Origin: JBBDXA01 sp040902585
GTDB lineage: Bacteria > Planctomycetota > Phycisphaerae > Phycisphaerales > Phycisphaeraceae
DNA length: 20,389 nt
NCBI GenBank assembly: GCA_040902585.1
Contig: JBBDXA010000168.1
Span: forward strand, 1 to 20,389
Reading direction: 5' to 3'
Shown: one piece after another, positions 6,909-13,920 of the stretch
Numbering within the stretch: the first letter of the stretch is position 1
Layout: every line of letters begins with the position of its first letter
The notes under the pieces: model-generated
Seen by the model: only the letters and a program-made list of their open reading frames with translations
Database searches by the model: none
What the model was told of the DNA's origin: nothing
Translations under genes and position numbers: made by a program

Positions 6909-7676
6909 TTACGGGCTCTCCGCCTTCTTCGCTTCCGCGATCGCTGCCTTCACCTGCTCGGCCGTCAGCTTGCGGAATTCGATGTTGCGGTACGCGCCGG
7001 TCGTCTGGAAGGTGGCGATGCCCAGCGGCTTGGAGAGTTCCACCTCGATGCGCACATCGATGCGCTTCTCCGTCGTGTCCACGTTCACCACCTGCTCCCC
7101 GTTGACCCACGCGCGGATGCGGGTGTCGAGCACCTGCACTTTGATCTTGTACCACTTGCCGTTCTCGTAAGTCAGATAGCCAGTCGTTTCATTCTCCGAC
7201 GCATCAATGCCATCCAGGCTCGACAGGCCGGTGACGCCGCCGCCCCACCCGCCGCAGATCAGGCTCACCGACGTGTCCTTCACCGGCACCGTCAGCCCGC
7301 AGAAAAAGTCCGTGCCATCCACGCGCTGCGCCTCCAGGCTGATTTCATAATTCACCTTCGCGGGCGGCTGCCCCTGCCAGGTCACGCCTGAGATCGGCGC
7401 GCCCAGGTGGATGATCATCGTGCCGTCCTTGATTTCGACCTCGCCCTCGCCGCCGAAGTTCGTAGGCTTCCAGTTGCCCATCGTTTTGCCGTCGAACAGG
7501 GTGACGACGTTGGGGTCGGCCTTGGGCGCGGGGGGCGCACTCATCTTCGAGTCATCCTTCGCCGGCTCCTTCTTGCTCGAAAGGCAGGGGCAATTTTCAC
7601 AGCCTGCCGTCAGCAGCGTGATCAGGCTCAGCGTCAATGCCAGCGCGAACGTCCAGCGGGTGTTGATCATCTTCAT
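6909..7676 (-). CDS. DUF1080 (3-keto-disaccharide hydrolase-like) lipoprotein
   Basis: A 255-residue predicted lipoprotein. The N-terminus is MKMINTRW, a hydrophobic helix, then the lipobox LTAGC with the lipidated cysteine at residue 26. A Lys/Ala/Pro-rich linker follows to about residue 53. Residues 57-237 form a concanavalin-like beta sandwich of the DUF1080 type: VVTLFDGKTMGNWK at the start, DFFCGLTVPV in the middle, GKWYKIKVQV and RIRAWVNGEQVV later, and YRNIEFRKL at the end. Members are abundant in planctomycetes, and some have been linked to hydrolysis of 3-keto sugars; this member's substrate is unknown. The ATG at 7676 is preferred over upstream frames because it begins the signal peptide and GAGGG precedes it. 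The gene is divergent from the small membrane protein gene at 7798. Confidence 0.88.
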   Translation of the reverse strand: MKMINTRWTFALALTLSLITLLTAGCENCPCLSSKKEPAKDDSKMSAPPAPKADPNVVTLFDGKTMGNWKPTNFGGEGEVEIKDGTMIIHLGAPISGVTWQGQPPAKVNYEISLEAQRVDGTDFFCGLTVPVKDTSVSLICGGWGGGVTGLSSLDGIDASENETTGYLTYENGKWYKIKVQVLDTRIRAWVNGEQVVNVDTTEKRIDVRIEVELSKPLGIATFQTTGAYRNIEFRKLTAEQVKAAIAEAKKAESP

Positions 7677-7728
7677 GGTGGTGTCCCTCAATCGTTGAAT
7701 CCCTGAATCGAATGAAACGTGAGCCGCG

Positions 7729-7779
7729 ATTGTACGTGACGCAGCACGGGTGACCAATATTTGCAGAAGCCGGTACAAT
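7729..7779. promoter_or_regulatory. Overlapping divergent promoters
   Basis: On the minus strand, TTGGTC (7757-7752) and TACAAT (7734-7729) are 17 bases apart and would drive the lipoprotein gene. On the plus strand, GTGACC (7750-7755) and TACAAT (7774-7779) are 18 bases apart and would drive the membrane protein gene. The two -35 elements share the GTGACCAA bases. The -35 matches are weak, the -10 matches good. Confidence 0.4.
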
Positions 7780-7797
7780 TTGAGAAGGAGGCGTTGC

Positions 7798-8130
7798 ATG
7801 CCCGACGACGATTCCGATCCATTCTGGCGATGGGTGATGCACCCCCGAAACTTCCTTGGCCTCATCGTTTCCAACACCCTACTCGTGGCGGGGACGCTGT
7901 GGATCACGTCTCCGCTTGACGATCGCATGGGTGATGCCGCGGGTTTCGAAGGCTTGGGCCTGCTCCTGATCATGGGGGCTGTGCTGGTCGTCAACATCAT
8001 CGCGGCGGGCATCGTGATTCACTTCTACTGCAAGCGCGCGTGGGTCGCCTTCGGCGTCGGGATGATCCTGCCGACGATCTATCTCATCTTCGCCTTCATC
8101 CGCGTTCAATCGTTCCTTCAAAGCCATTGA
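7798..8130 (+). CDS. Small three-helix membrane protein of unknown function
   Basis: A 110-residue protein that begins with an acidic stretch (MPDDDSDPFWRW). It then has hydrophobic segments at about 18-38, 52-77 and 81-103, with a single aspartate-rich loop (PLDDRMGDAAG) after the first. I recognise no family. The start at 7798 is fixed by a full AAGGAGG at 7785-7791, 6 bases upstream; the longer frame starting at 7750 is rejected. It is divergent from the DUF1080 lipoprotein gene and lies about 100 bp upstream of icd. The spacer contains a 6-bp GCGAGC/GCTCGC hairpin without a T-run. Confidence 0.75.
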   Translation: MPDDDSDPFWRWVMHPRNFLGLIVSNTLLVAGTLWITSPLDDRMGDAAGFEGLGLLLIMGAVLVVNIIAAGIVIHFYCKRAWVAFGVGMILPTIYLIFAFIRVQSFLQSH

Positions 8131-8232
8131 CGCAGCTGCGAGCCCTTTGACGCTCGCGGGGCGTACCGTTATCGTCTTGCGTTCCCCGGTTCACGATTAC
8201 CCCTGAAAACACGAAGATTTCGGAGATTCGCC

Positions 8233-9510
8233 ATGTCCACCGCCGCCCCCGCCCCCGCCCCCGGAACCACCGCCGGTTCCCCCATCACCATGAACGACGG
8301 CCAGCTCGTCGTCCCCAGCGATCCGATCATCCCCTTCATCGAAGGCGACGGCACCGGCCCGGACATCTGGCGCGCCAGCGTCCGCGTCTTCAATGCCGCC
8401 GTCGAAAAGGCGTATGCCGGCAAACGCAAGCTACACTGGAAGGAAGTTCTCGCCGGCGAAAAGGCCTTCAACGAAACGAAGAACTGGCTGCCCGATGCCA
8501 CGCTCGATGCCTTTCGCACCTACCTCGTCGGCATCAAGGGCCCGCTCACCACGCCCGTCGGCGGCGGCATCCGTTCCCTTAACGTCGCCCTTCGTCAGAT
8601 CCTTGATCTCTATGTCTGCCTTCGGCCTGTGCGCTGGTTCAAGGGCGTGCCTTCGCCCGTGAAGAACCCCGGCGATGTGGACATGGTCATCTTCCGTGAG
8701 AACACCGAAGACATCTACGCCGGCATCGAGTTCCAGCATGGCTCGGAAGACTGCGAGAAATTCAAAAAGCTTTTCAAGGAAGCGTTCCCCAAGCTGTACA
8801 CGAAGGTCCGCTTCCCCGATACCGCGGGCTTCGGCATCAAGCCTGTCTCCCAGCAAGGCACCGCCCGCCTCGTCAAGGCCGCGATCGACTACGCCATCGC
8901 CAACGGCCGCAAGAGCCTCACGCTCGTACACAAAGGCAACATCATGAAGTTCACCGAAGGTGCCTTCCGCGACTGGGGCTACGAAGTCGCGATGAAGGAT
9001 TACGGCGCGGAACTGATCGACGGCGGGCCGTGGTGTCGTATCCCCAAATCAGACATCCGAAATCAGAAATCAGACATCATCATCAAGGACGTCATCGCCG
9101 ACGCCATGCTCCAGCAGATCCTCACCCGCCCCGCCGAGTACGACATGCTCGCCACGCTGAACTTGAACGGCGATTACATCTCCGACGCCCTCGCTGCCCA
9201 AGTCGGCGGCATCGGCATCGCCCCCGGCGGCAACATCAACTACATGACGGGCCATGCCATCTTCGAGGCCACGCACGGGACCGCGCCCAAATACGCCGGC
9301 AAAGATTACGTCAACCCCGGCAGCGTCATTCTCTCCGGCGAAATGATGTTCCGTTACATGGGCTGGACCGAAGCGGCCGACCTCATCATCAAAGGCATGG
9401 ATGGCGCGATCAGCGCCAAGACCGTCACCTACGACTTCGCCCGTTTGATGGAAGGGGCGACGGAAGTGAAATGCAGCGCCTTCGGCGATGCGGTGGTGAA
9501 GGCGATGTGA
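8233..9510 (+). CDS. icd: NADP-dependent isocitrate dehydrogenase
   Basis: A 425-residue enzyme of the E. coli Icd type, which decarboxylates isocitrate to 2-oxoglutarate. Substrate-binding residues are visible: S115, N117 and R121 in GGGIRSLNVALRQ, R131 and R155, and Y162 in NTEDIYAG. Metal-binding aspartates are in IKDVIADAM and NLNGDYISDAL. NADP rather than NAD use is indicated by K353-Y354 in HGTAPKYAG and by Y400 and R404 in TYDFARLM. An Ala/Pro-rich leader of about 17 residues precedes the conserved body. GGAG at 8222-8225 supports the ATG at 8233. The segment RIPKSDIRNQKSDI (residues 269-282), just before the metal-site helix, is encoded by tandem heptamers and is a few residues longer than in E. 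coli. It converges with the esterase gene, 23 bp away. Confidence 0.97.
   Translation: MSTAAPAPAPGTTAGSPITMNDGQLVVPSDPIIPFIEGDGTGPDIWRASVRVFNAAVEKAYAGKRKLHWKEVLAGEKAFNETKNWLPDATLDAFRTYLVGIKGPLTTPVGGGIRSLNVALRQILDLYVCLRPVRWFKGVPSPVKNPGDVDMVIFRENTEDIYAGIEFQHGSEDCEKFKKLFKEAFPKLYTKVRFPDTAGFGIKPVSQQGTARLVKAAIDYAIANGRKSLTLVHKGNIMKFTEGAFRDWGYEVAMKDYGAELIDGGPWCRIPKSDIRNQKSDIIIKDVIADAMLQQILTRPAEYDMLATLNLNGDYISDALAAQVGGIGIAPGGNINYMTGHAIFEATHGTAPKYAGKDYVNPGSVILSGEMMFRYMGWTEAADLIIKGMDGAISAKTVTYDFARLMEGATEVKCSAFGDAVVKAM
9046..9080 (+). repeat. Five in-register heptamers inside icd
   Basis: Five consecutive 7-base units read AAATCAG, ACATCCG, AAATCAG, AAATCAG, ACATCAT. The unit and its variants look like intergenic heptamer repeats, but here they are translated as KSDIRNQKSDI. 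The reading frame is kept. Confidence 0.8.
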
Positions 9511-9533
9511 CGCAGGGCGAGTACCCAACCCGC

Positions 9534-10412
9534 TCACTCCTTCCCTTCCCCCTCGCGAAACAGCAGCGGCGCAAAGTGATACAGATTCATCTTCCAGATC
9601 CGAAAGTCGTGCCCGCCGCGGTAGACCTCCCACACATGCGGCACCTTCTTCGCCTCCAGCGCCTCGTGCATCTCCCGGCTCACCCGCATCAGCCCGTCGC
9701 TGTCCCCGCACGAGAGCCACAGCAGCTTCAGCTTCTTCGACATCTCCGCCGGGGCCTTGATCAACTCCTCCGGCTTCTTCGTGTTCGGCGCCGATGAAAA
9801 TCCGCCCACCCACGCGAACGTGTCCAGATTGCCCAGCCCGAAGTTTAGCGACTGCCCGCCGCCCATCGAAAGCCCGGCCAGCGCACGCGACTCGCGATCC
9901 GCCTTCACCGCATAGTTCTTCTCAATGAACGGAATCAGGTCGCTCAGCAAATCCTTCTCAAACGCCTCGAACGCCGGCGACTGCTTCGGTATCGGATCGC
10001 GCGGCCCCACCTCCGTCGACGCCCTCCCATTGGGCAGCACCACGATCATCGCCACCACCTTTTTCCCGGCATGGAGATTGTCCAGGATCACGTCAGCCGC
10101 CCCGCTTCGAGTCCACTCATACTCGCTTCCGCCGATGCCGTGGAGCAGGTACAGCACCGGGTACTTCCGCTCCTTCTCATAGCCCGGCGGCAGATACACC
10201 TGCACCTTCCGCTTCGCCCCCACCGTCTTCGATTCGTACTCGACCATCTCCAACCTGCCGCGCTCGACGTTCTCGCCGCGCCTGTCAAACCCGCGCGGCG
10301 GCACGGGAAAGCCGCCGGCCTCGTCAGCCCCCTTCGTCGCCCCCGGCTGCGCCATCGCCGGCGTCAGGGTCAGGAACATCATCAAGAGCGCGATCCGTTG
10401 ACATCGAATCAT
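9534..10412 (-). CDS. Secreted esterase, CE1/esterase-D-like alpha/beta hydrolase
   Basis: A 292-residue exported hydrolase. A signal peptide (MIRCQRIALLMMFLTLTPAMA) ends near residue 21. The fold starts at about residue 55, with KVQVYLPPGY at 69-78 and the oxyanion-hole region VLYLLHGIGGSEYEW at 86-100. The nucleophile is S182 in AGLSMGGGQS. H268 in GGHDF is the catalytic histidine. The acid is probably an aspartate in SCGDSDG (237 or 239). This places it with the esterase-D/feruloyl-esterase/CE1 group that removes acyl or feruloyl groups from plant polysaccharides; the actual substrate cannot be read. The ATG at 10412 is chosen because it opens the signal peptide and has GAGG 8 bases upstream. 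It converges with icd and is divergent from the broken frame at 10456. Confidence 0.88.
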   Translation of the reverse strand: MIRCQRIALLMMFLTLTPAMAQPGATKGADEAGGFPVPPRGFDRRGENVERGRLEMVEYESKTVGAKRKVQVYLPPGYEKERKYPVLYLLHGIGGSEYEWTRSGAADVILDNLHAGKKVVAMIVVLPNGRASTEVGPRDPIPKQSPAFEAFEKDLLSDLIPFIEKNYAVKADRESRALAGLSMGGGQSLNFGLGNLDTFAWVGGFSSAPNTKKPEELIKAPAEMSKKLKLLWLSCGDSDGLMRVSREMHEALEAKKVPHVWEVYRGGHDFRIWKMNLYHFAPLLFREGEGKE

Positions 10413-10455
10413 CGTGAACCTCAACAACAGGTGTTGCGGGGAAGTTGCACATCTT

Positions 10456-10809
10456 ATGGGAAGAACACAAAAGCTGTCAGACGATCGGCGCCGTGTTCGT
10501 TGGCAAGTCATCAGCCGCACCTACCAGCGTTTCATCAACGTTGCTTAGCGCTTCAGCCCCCTCAACGCCCCTCCAAAGCTCGCCCTCCCCGCGACGTCCC
10601 CGCAGTCGCTGCGCGCCACACGCATCCAGCCCGCCCAACTCACCGTCGACCCGCCCCGCCGGCAACTGACCGTCACCCCCAACCCCGCCCCGCGCCAGCT
10701 CACGCAAGGTCAGACCACCCTGCTCATCGCGATCAACACTGTGAACGACCCGGCCCCGCAAGAACCGCAAACCGAGATGGAGCCGACAAAGCGGATCACC
10801 GTGGAATGA
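10456..10809 (+). pseudogene. Hypothetical gene broken by an in-frame amber codon
   Basis: One frame runs from ATG 10456 to TGA 10807 and is interrupted only by TAG at 10546-10548, codon 31. The first part reads MGRTQKLSDDRRRVRWQVIS, then RTYQRFINVA. The second part (86 codons) has a strong bias to codons ending in C or G and a sensible, Pro/Gln/Thr-rich sequence with LTVDPPRRQLTVTPNPAP and QTTLLIAINTVNDP. It contains no early start codon of its own. I do not recognise a family. It could be a gene with a nonsense mutation or a sequence error, the remnant of a larger gene, or two small frames. Only 43 bases separate it from the divergent esterase. It marks the left side of the restriction-modification island. 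Confidence 0.5.
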
Positions 10810-10839
10810 ACGGCGGCAAAGCATTGTGCCGGCTATACG

Positions 10840-10912
10840 CTTATTCGAGTGTCTCCGGCCGCCTGTTCATCGATAGCCTCGACTCATCGAGCGCGATGCT
10901 ACTTATTGAGTG
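10840..10912 (+). promoter_or_regulatory. Putative controller-protein operator sites
   Basis: Three related, partly dyad-symmetric motifs lie upstream of the controller gene: CTTATTCGAGTG (10840-10851), CTCATCGAGCG (10883-10893) and CTTATTGAGTG (10902-10912). The last sits in ACTTATTGAGT, an ACT-N5-AGT dyad. Classical C-boxes are also short ACT/AGT-type dyads in this position, but the match is loose. Confidence 0.4.
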
Positions 10913-10941
10913 TAGACGCATCGTCATCAAACATCGATGAT
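10913..10941 (+). promoter_or_regulatory. Possible promoter for a leaderless controller transcript
   Basis: TAGACG (10913-10918) and GATGAT (10936-10941) are 17 bases apart and each match consensus at 4 of 6 positions. Transcription would then start at about the ATG at 10949, in line with the absence of any ribosome site there. Leaderless mRNA is known for several controller genes. Confidence 0.3.
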
Positions 10942-10948
10942 TCTTCCT

Positions 10949-11185
10949 ATGAGTAAGCAAAAAGTGAGCGTGCTTGAACTGTTCGGGAATGTCGTTCGAT
11001 CACACCGTGAAGCGCTTGGGATGTCACAAGAGGAACTAGCAGCACGTGCAAAACTCCATCGTACGTACGTTGGCAGTGTTGAGCGCGGAGAGCGGAATAT
11101 CAGCCTCAAAAACATCTTTCTGTTTGCACGTGCATTGAACATTTCTACGGGACGCCTTCTCACCCAAGTTGATGACCTTCTCTGA
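10949..11185 (+). CDS. Restriction-modification controller (C) protein, XRE-type HTH
   Basis: A 78-residue, single-domain DNA-binding protein. The helix-turn-helix covers about residues 23-47: LGMSQEELAARAKLHRTYVG, then SVERGERN. It is followed by the NISLKNIFLFARALNIS helix pair. Size and sequence pattern match C proteins, which bind operators ahead of their own gene and the nuclease gene and delay nuclease expression until methylation is established. The stop overlaps the ribosome site of the nuclease gene, so the two form an operon. A start at 10937 would add four residues; 10949 is preferred because it gives the usual C-protein length and fits a leaderless promoter. An ordinary XRE repressor is the alternative, but the neighbours argue for a C protein. 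Confidence 0.85.
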   Translation: MSKQKVSVLELFGNVVRSHREALGMSQEELAARAKLHRTYVGSVERGERNISLKNIFLFARALNISTGRLLTQVDDLL

Positions 11186-11195
11186 GGAGATCACT

Positions 11196-11897
11196 TTGCC
11201 CCTCAAATTCTGTTTGAAGAAAATGTCCTCCCGCTCGAAGTTCTCGCAGGAAGGTCTCCACCGCTGCTATCGAACAAGCGGACACGGCGGTAAGTGCAGC
11301 GAGTATCCCTATTTGGAGCATCTCCGGAAGGTTGCTCCAAAGGTTGCAAAAAAGATTGAGCGAGATTCGATCATGACTACGGGTGCGTCCTGGAAGAGCA
11401 AGGACGCTGGCCCGAACCGAGTTCGCCGATGGGCGATGTTGATGACCGACAAGAAACTGCTCAGAATTGGCATTGACATGAAAAAGCTGAAGCCAATTGT
11501 CGTATCAAAGCTGCGTGAAAAAGCCGCGAAGTACGAGGACTGTATGGCGGTCGCCCAAAGGCTCACGGCTCTCACATATGGCATGCCCAATGCGCCGCGC
11601 GCACCGAAGGAAATAAGCGAATACCTCGAGGCACTTTTTGGTCCGATCGACGATAGCTCAACGACTTGCCTCGTCTGCCGCAACCCGCTCGACTTTGAAA
11701 TGTTCGCGTCGGCGCGACGCGGCAAAGCGGAAATTGAGACATCACACAGCAATCCACGTCTACACACACCCGAGAACGTTGGGTTCGCGCACCGCGCGTG
11801 CAACATCGCACAAGGAAACAAGACTCTAGACGAGTTCTACGGTTGGATTTCAGGGATTCTCGAGCGCGTCGGCTATACGATCCAGCGCCCGTCATAG
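11196..11897 (+). CDS. Putative HNH restriction endonuclease
   Basis: A 233-residue protein whose C-terminal part is an HNH nuclease. CLVC (residues 158-161) is the first zinc-type pair, SHSNPRLH (183-190) carries the catalytic histidine region, PENVGFAHRACN (192-203) has the central Asn, the last His and a third cysteine, and NKTLDEFYGWI closes the fold. This arrangement is typical of HNH type II restriction enzymes. The N-terminal 150 residues, with C and H in HRCYRTSGHGGKC, are probably for target recognition. The TTG at 11196 is chosen because GAGGAG (11184-11189) precedes it by 6 bases; the ATG at 11172 would overlap the controller gene without a ribosome site. It is co-transcribed with the controller and overlaps the methyltransferase gene by 6 bp at the 3' end. 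GC is visibly lower than in the surrounding genes. A non-restriction HNH role is possible but less likely. Confidence 0.75.
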   Translation: MPLKFCLKKMSSRSKFSQEGLHRCYRTSGHGGKCSEYPYLEHLRKVAPKVAKKIERDSIMTTGASWKSKDAGPNRVRRWAMLMTDKKLLRIGIDMKKLKPIVVSKLREKAAKYEDCMAVAQRLTALTYGMPNAPRAPKEISEYLEALFGPIDDSSTTCLVCRNPLDFEMFASARRGKAEIETSHSNPRLHTPENVGFAHRACNIAQGNKTLDEFYGWISGILERVGYTIQRPS

Positions 11898-13856
11898 TTC
11901 GCACTCAACGCCCGTCATGTTCCGTAGCTGAGATAACGAATTGTCACGTTCTTGTAGTGCTTCGCGGAACTTAGTCACCCGATCTTTCCAAGGGCCATCG
12001 CCGCGCAAGAGTGGGATTTCCAATTCCAGAAGTCTGTTCCCAAGAGTGCCCAGTGTCGATTGAACAAAGACCAAATTCCGGATGCGCACCTTTACTGATG
12101 GGAGGTTCAACGCGAACATCAGTTCGTATGGGTCGATGGTGGCGCGCTTTGCCAGGCTAATAATGCGAAAGTGGCTCTGAACGATGCAACGGTAGTTTGA
12201 ATGAGTCAACAACGCGGTCACCCCGATCCGGTAGCGCCCATCCACGACCATAAGGACGTCACCCGGCTTCAACTTCTGTTGCGGGGCAAATTCCGCGTAG
12301 ACTGCGTCGCTTACGGCCTTTGTGGGGTCAACCGAAATCTCGAAATTAGTGACATCAGAAGTCCGCACAAACGGGACGTCTCCCGTTCCATACGCATCAG
12401 ACCCACATTCATGTCCTTTGCGAATCGTTAAATGCCCATCCTGCTTTAGTTCAGCCAAGCTCGTAACCTCGGCACCCTTGATAAGCGATTCCTCGTCAGC
12501 GGTACGCACCCCACTAACGTAGTAGCGAGGAACAAGGTACTCACGATCGGTGACGCGCACTTCGCGCCAATGTGAACCCTTTCGATCGTTTGGTCTTCCC
12601 AGGTTGGCAAAGTCATCCGGGTAAGGTCGCCCGTCGCTATAATGGGTTCGCCCTCGTCGATCATGGCCACATTGCAGAGGCACGGCGACGTAGACATGTT
12701 CGAGCTTAGAGCGTTTCGAGATCGACTTCTCAAAGAAGAGGACATTCGTTTTTGTATCCGTACCCGGTTGAAATGTGGTTCGCGGACAATCGAGTAAGCT
12801 TGTGATCTTGCCGTGGGAACGCACCCAGTCCCAGATGTAACCGGACCGTCGGTTCCCGAATACACCTTCCGGCAATACGATCCCCATTCGCCCGCCTGCC
12901 TTGAGCTTGCGTATGCATAGCTCCAAAAAAAGAATCTGCGGATCCTGACTCGGAGTAACAATATTAGTCCTGCGCCATTTGGGCTCGACCAAGCCGCTTA
13001 TCCATTGATGGCCAAAATCGTAACGTTTCAGGATTTCTTTGTCCTTCAGTCCGATACGCGATCCAAAAGGTGGATTCGTAAGGATGACGTCGTATTCTTC
13101 CTCAGCAATCGCCTGAGTACCAGTGAAGTACTCCAGCGAATTGACATTGTGGAGTTCCGCACGCGTCCCGCACACAATACGGAGCAACGCGCTTGAGATT
13201 CGGAAGAGATCATGGTCCTTGTCGACACCAACAATCTTTCCTCGTGGCACTTTGTCGTTCGCACGCTCCGCTTGGTATGTGTGCGCTTCCATTAGAAACC
13301 CGCCCGTGCCGCAAGCTGGATCAAAAACCGACTCGTCTGGCATCGGGGCGAGAATGTGAACCATCGCTCGAACGAGAGTGCGGGGGGTGAAAAACTGGCC
13401 TTTGTCGCCTCGAAGGCGAGGTCCGATGAGGGCCTGAAAAGCATCGCCAAGGACGTGTGCAGGGGAGGTGGAGAGCGTAACCGGGCGAAGGAGTTTAAGG
13501 CATTCACGAAGAGCATCATCGCCCATGCCGAATCGGTCGCCATCATCGACCAATCCCGGATAAGATGTCCGCAATACGGGGAGGAGGATTGAATTGCCCG
13601 TCCCCTCGCCGGCAGCAAACCGCTCTACTACATCGGCACCACCATTCGTCTCAGTTGCGAGTTTTAGCAACAATAAAAGAGACAAGTCGGCTACAATTCG
13701 TTCGGCACGGCTCGCTTGGCTGTTCGTGTACAAGTAGTAGTAGAGTTTGCGAAACGTAGATGCAACACTCTCAATCCCACCCGGGAGGTCGAGAACGTGT
13801 TCGTGGTCGAGCTCAAACAACAGTTCCGAATCACTATTTTTTACTCTTCGAGCCAA
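11892..13856 (-). CDS. Type I-like N6-adenine methyltransferase fused to a specificity domain
   Basis: A 654-residue modification enzyme. The N-terminal helical bundle of HsdM-like proteins precedes GQFFTPRTLV at about 153-162. The AdoMet motif is DPACGTGGF at 179-187, and the catalytic NPPF is at 261-264, so it is a gamma-class N6-adenine methyltransferase. LPEGVF lies at 328-333. From about residue 467 an HsdS-like half follows: one target-recognition domain, with GDVPFVRTSDVTN, LKPGDVLMVVDGRYRIG and STLGTLGNRLLELEIPLL, and a C-terminal helix (about 623-647). No nuclease motif is seen, so it is not a type IIG enzyme. The start is TTG at 13856, 7 bases after a full AAGGAGGT (13871-13864); longer frames upstream run into unrelated GC-rich DNA. 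It should protect the host against the convergent HNH nuclease. Confidence 0.88.
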   Translation of the reverse strand: MARRVKNSDSELLFELDHEHVLDLPGGIESVASTFRKLYYYLYTNSQASRAERIVADLSLLLLLKLATETNGGADVVERFAAGEGTGNSILLPVLRTSYPGLVDDGDRFGMGDDALRECLKLLRPVTLSTSPAHVLGDAFQALIGPRLRGDKGQFFTPRTLVRAMVHILAPMPDESVFDPACGTGGFLMEAHTYQAERANDKVPRGKIVGVDKDHDLFRISSALLRIVCGTRAELHNVNSLEYFTGTQAIAEEEYDVILTNPPFGSRIGLKDKEILKRYDFGHQWISGLVEPKWRRTNIVTPSQDPQILFLELCIRKLKAGGRMGIVLPEGVFGNRRSGYIWDWVRSHGKITSLLDCPRTTFQPGTDTKTNVLFFEKSISKRSKLEHVYVAVPLQCGHDRRGRTHYSDGRPYPDDFANLGRPNDRKGSHWREVRVTDREYLVPRYYVSGVRTADEESLIKGAEVTSLAELKQDGHLTIRKGHECGSDAYGTGDVPFVRTSDVTNFEISVDPTKAVSDAVYAEFAPQQKLKPGDVLMVVDGRYRIGVTALLTHSNYRCIVQSHFRIISLAKRATIDPYELMFALNLPSVKVRIRNLVFVQSTLGTLGNRLLELEIPLLRGDGPWKDRVTKFREALQERDNSLSQLRNMTGVECEL

Positions 13857-13888
13857 TTTAGCCACCTCCTTGTATGCCACGAAAAAGT

Positions 13889-13916
13889 AGCATAGCACGA
13901 CGTGTCGCCTTTGCAA
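13889..13916 (-). promoter_or_regulatory. Promoter of the methyltransferase gene
   Basis: On the minus strand TTGCAA (13916-13911) is followed after 16 bases by TATGCT (13894-13889), just upstream of the AAGGAGGT ribosome site. The spacer contains a CGAC-GT-GTCG dyad (13898-13907) that could be an operator. Confidence 0.4.
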
Positions 13917-13920
13917 GCGC

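Noticed and set aside
8138..8157. GCGAGC/GCTCGC hairpin after the small membrane protein gene
   Set aside because: Only 6 bp and not followed by a T-run, so not called a terminator.
10477..10824. 115-codon minus-strand frame opposite the broken gene
   Set aside because: Gly/Arg-rich composition typical of an antisense shadow; the plus-strand frame has better codon bias and sequence.
11172..11195. ATG at 11172 as nuclease start
   Set aside because: It overlaps the controller gene and has no ribosome site, whereas TTG 11196 follows GAGGAG at the right distance; not fully excluded.
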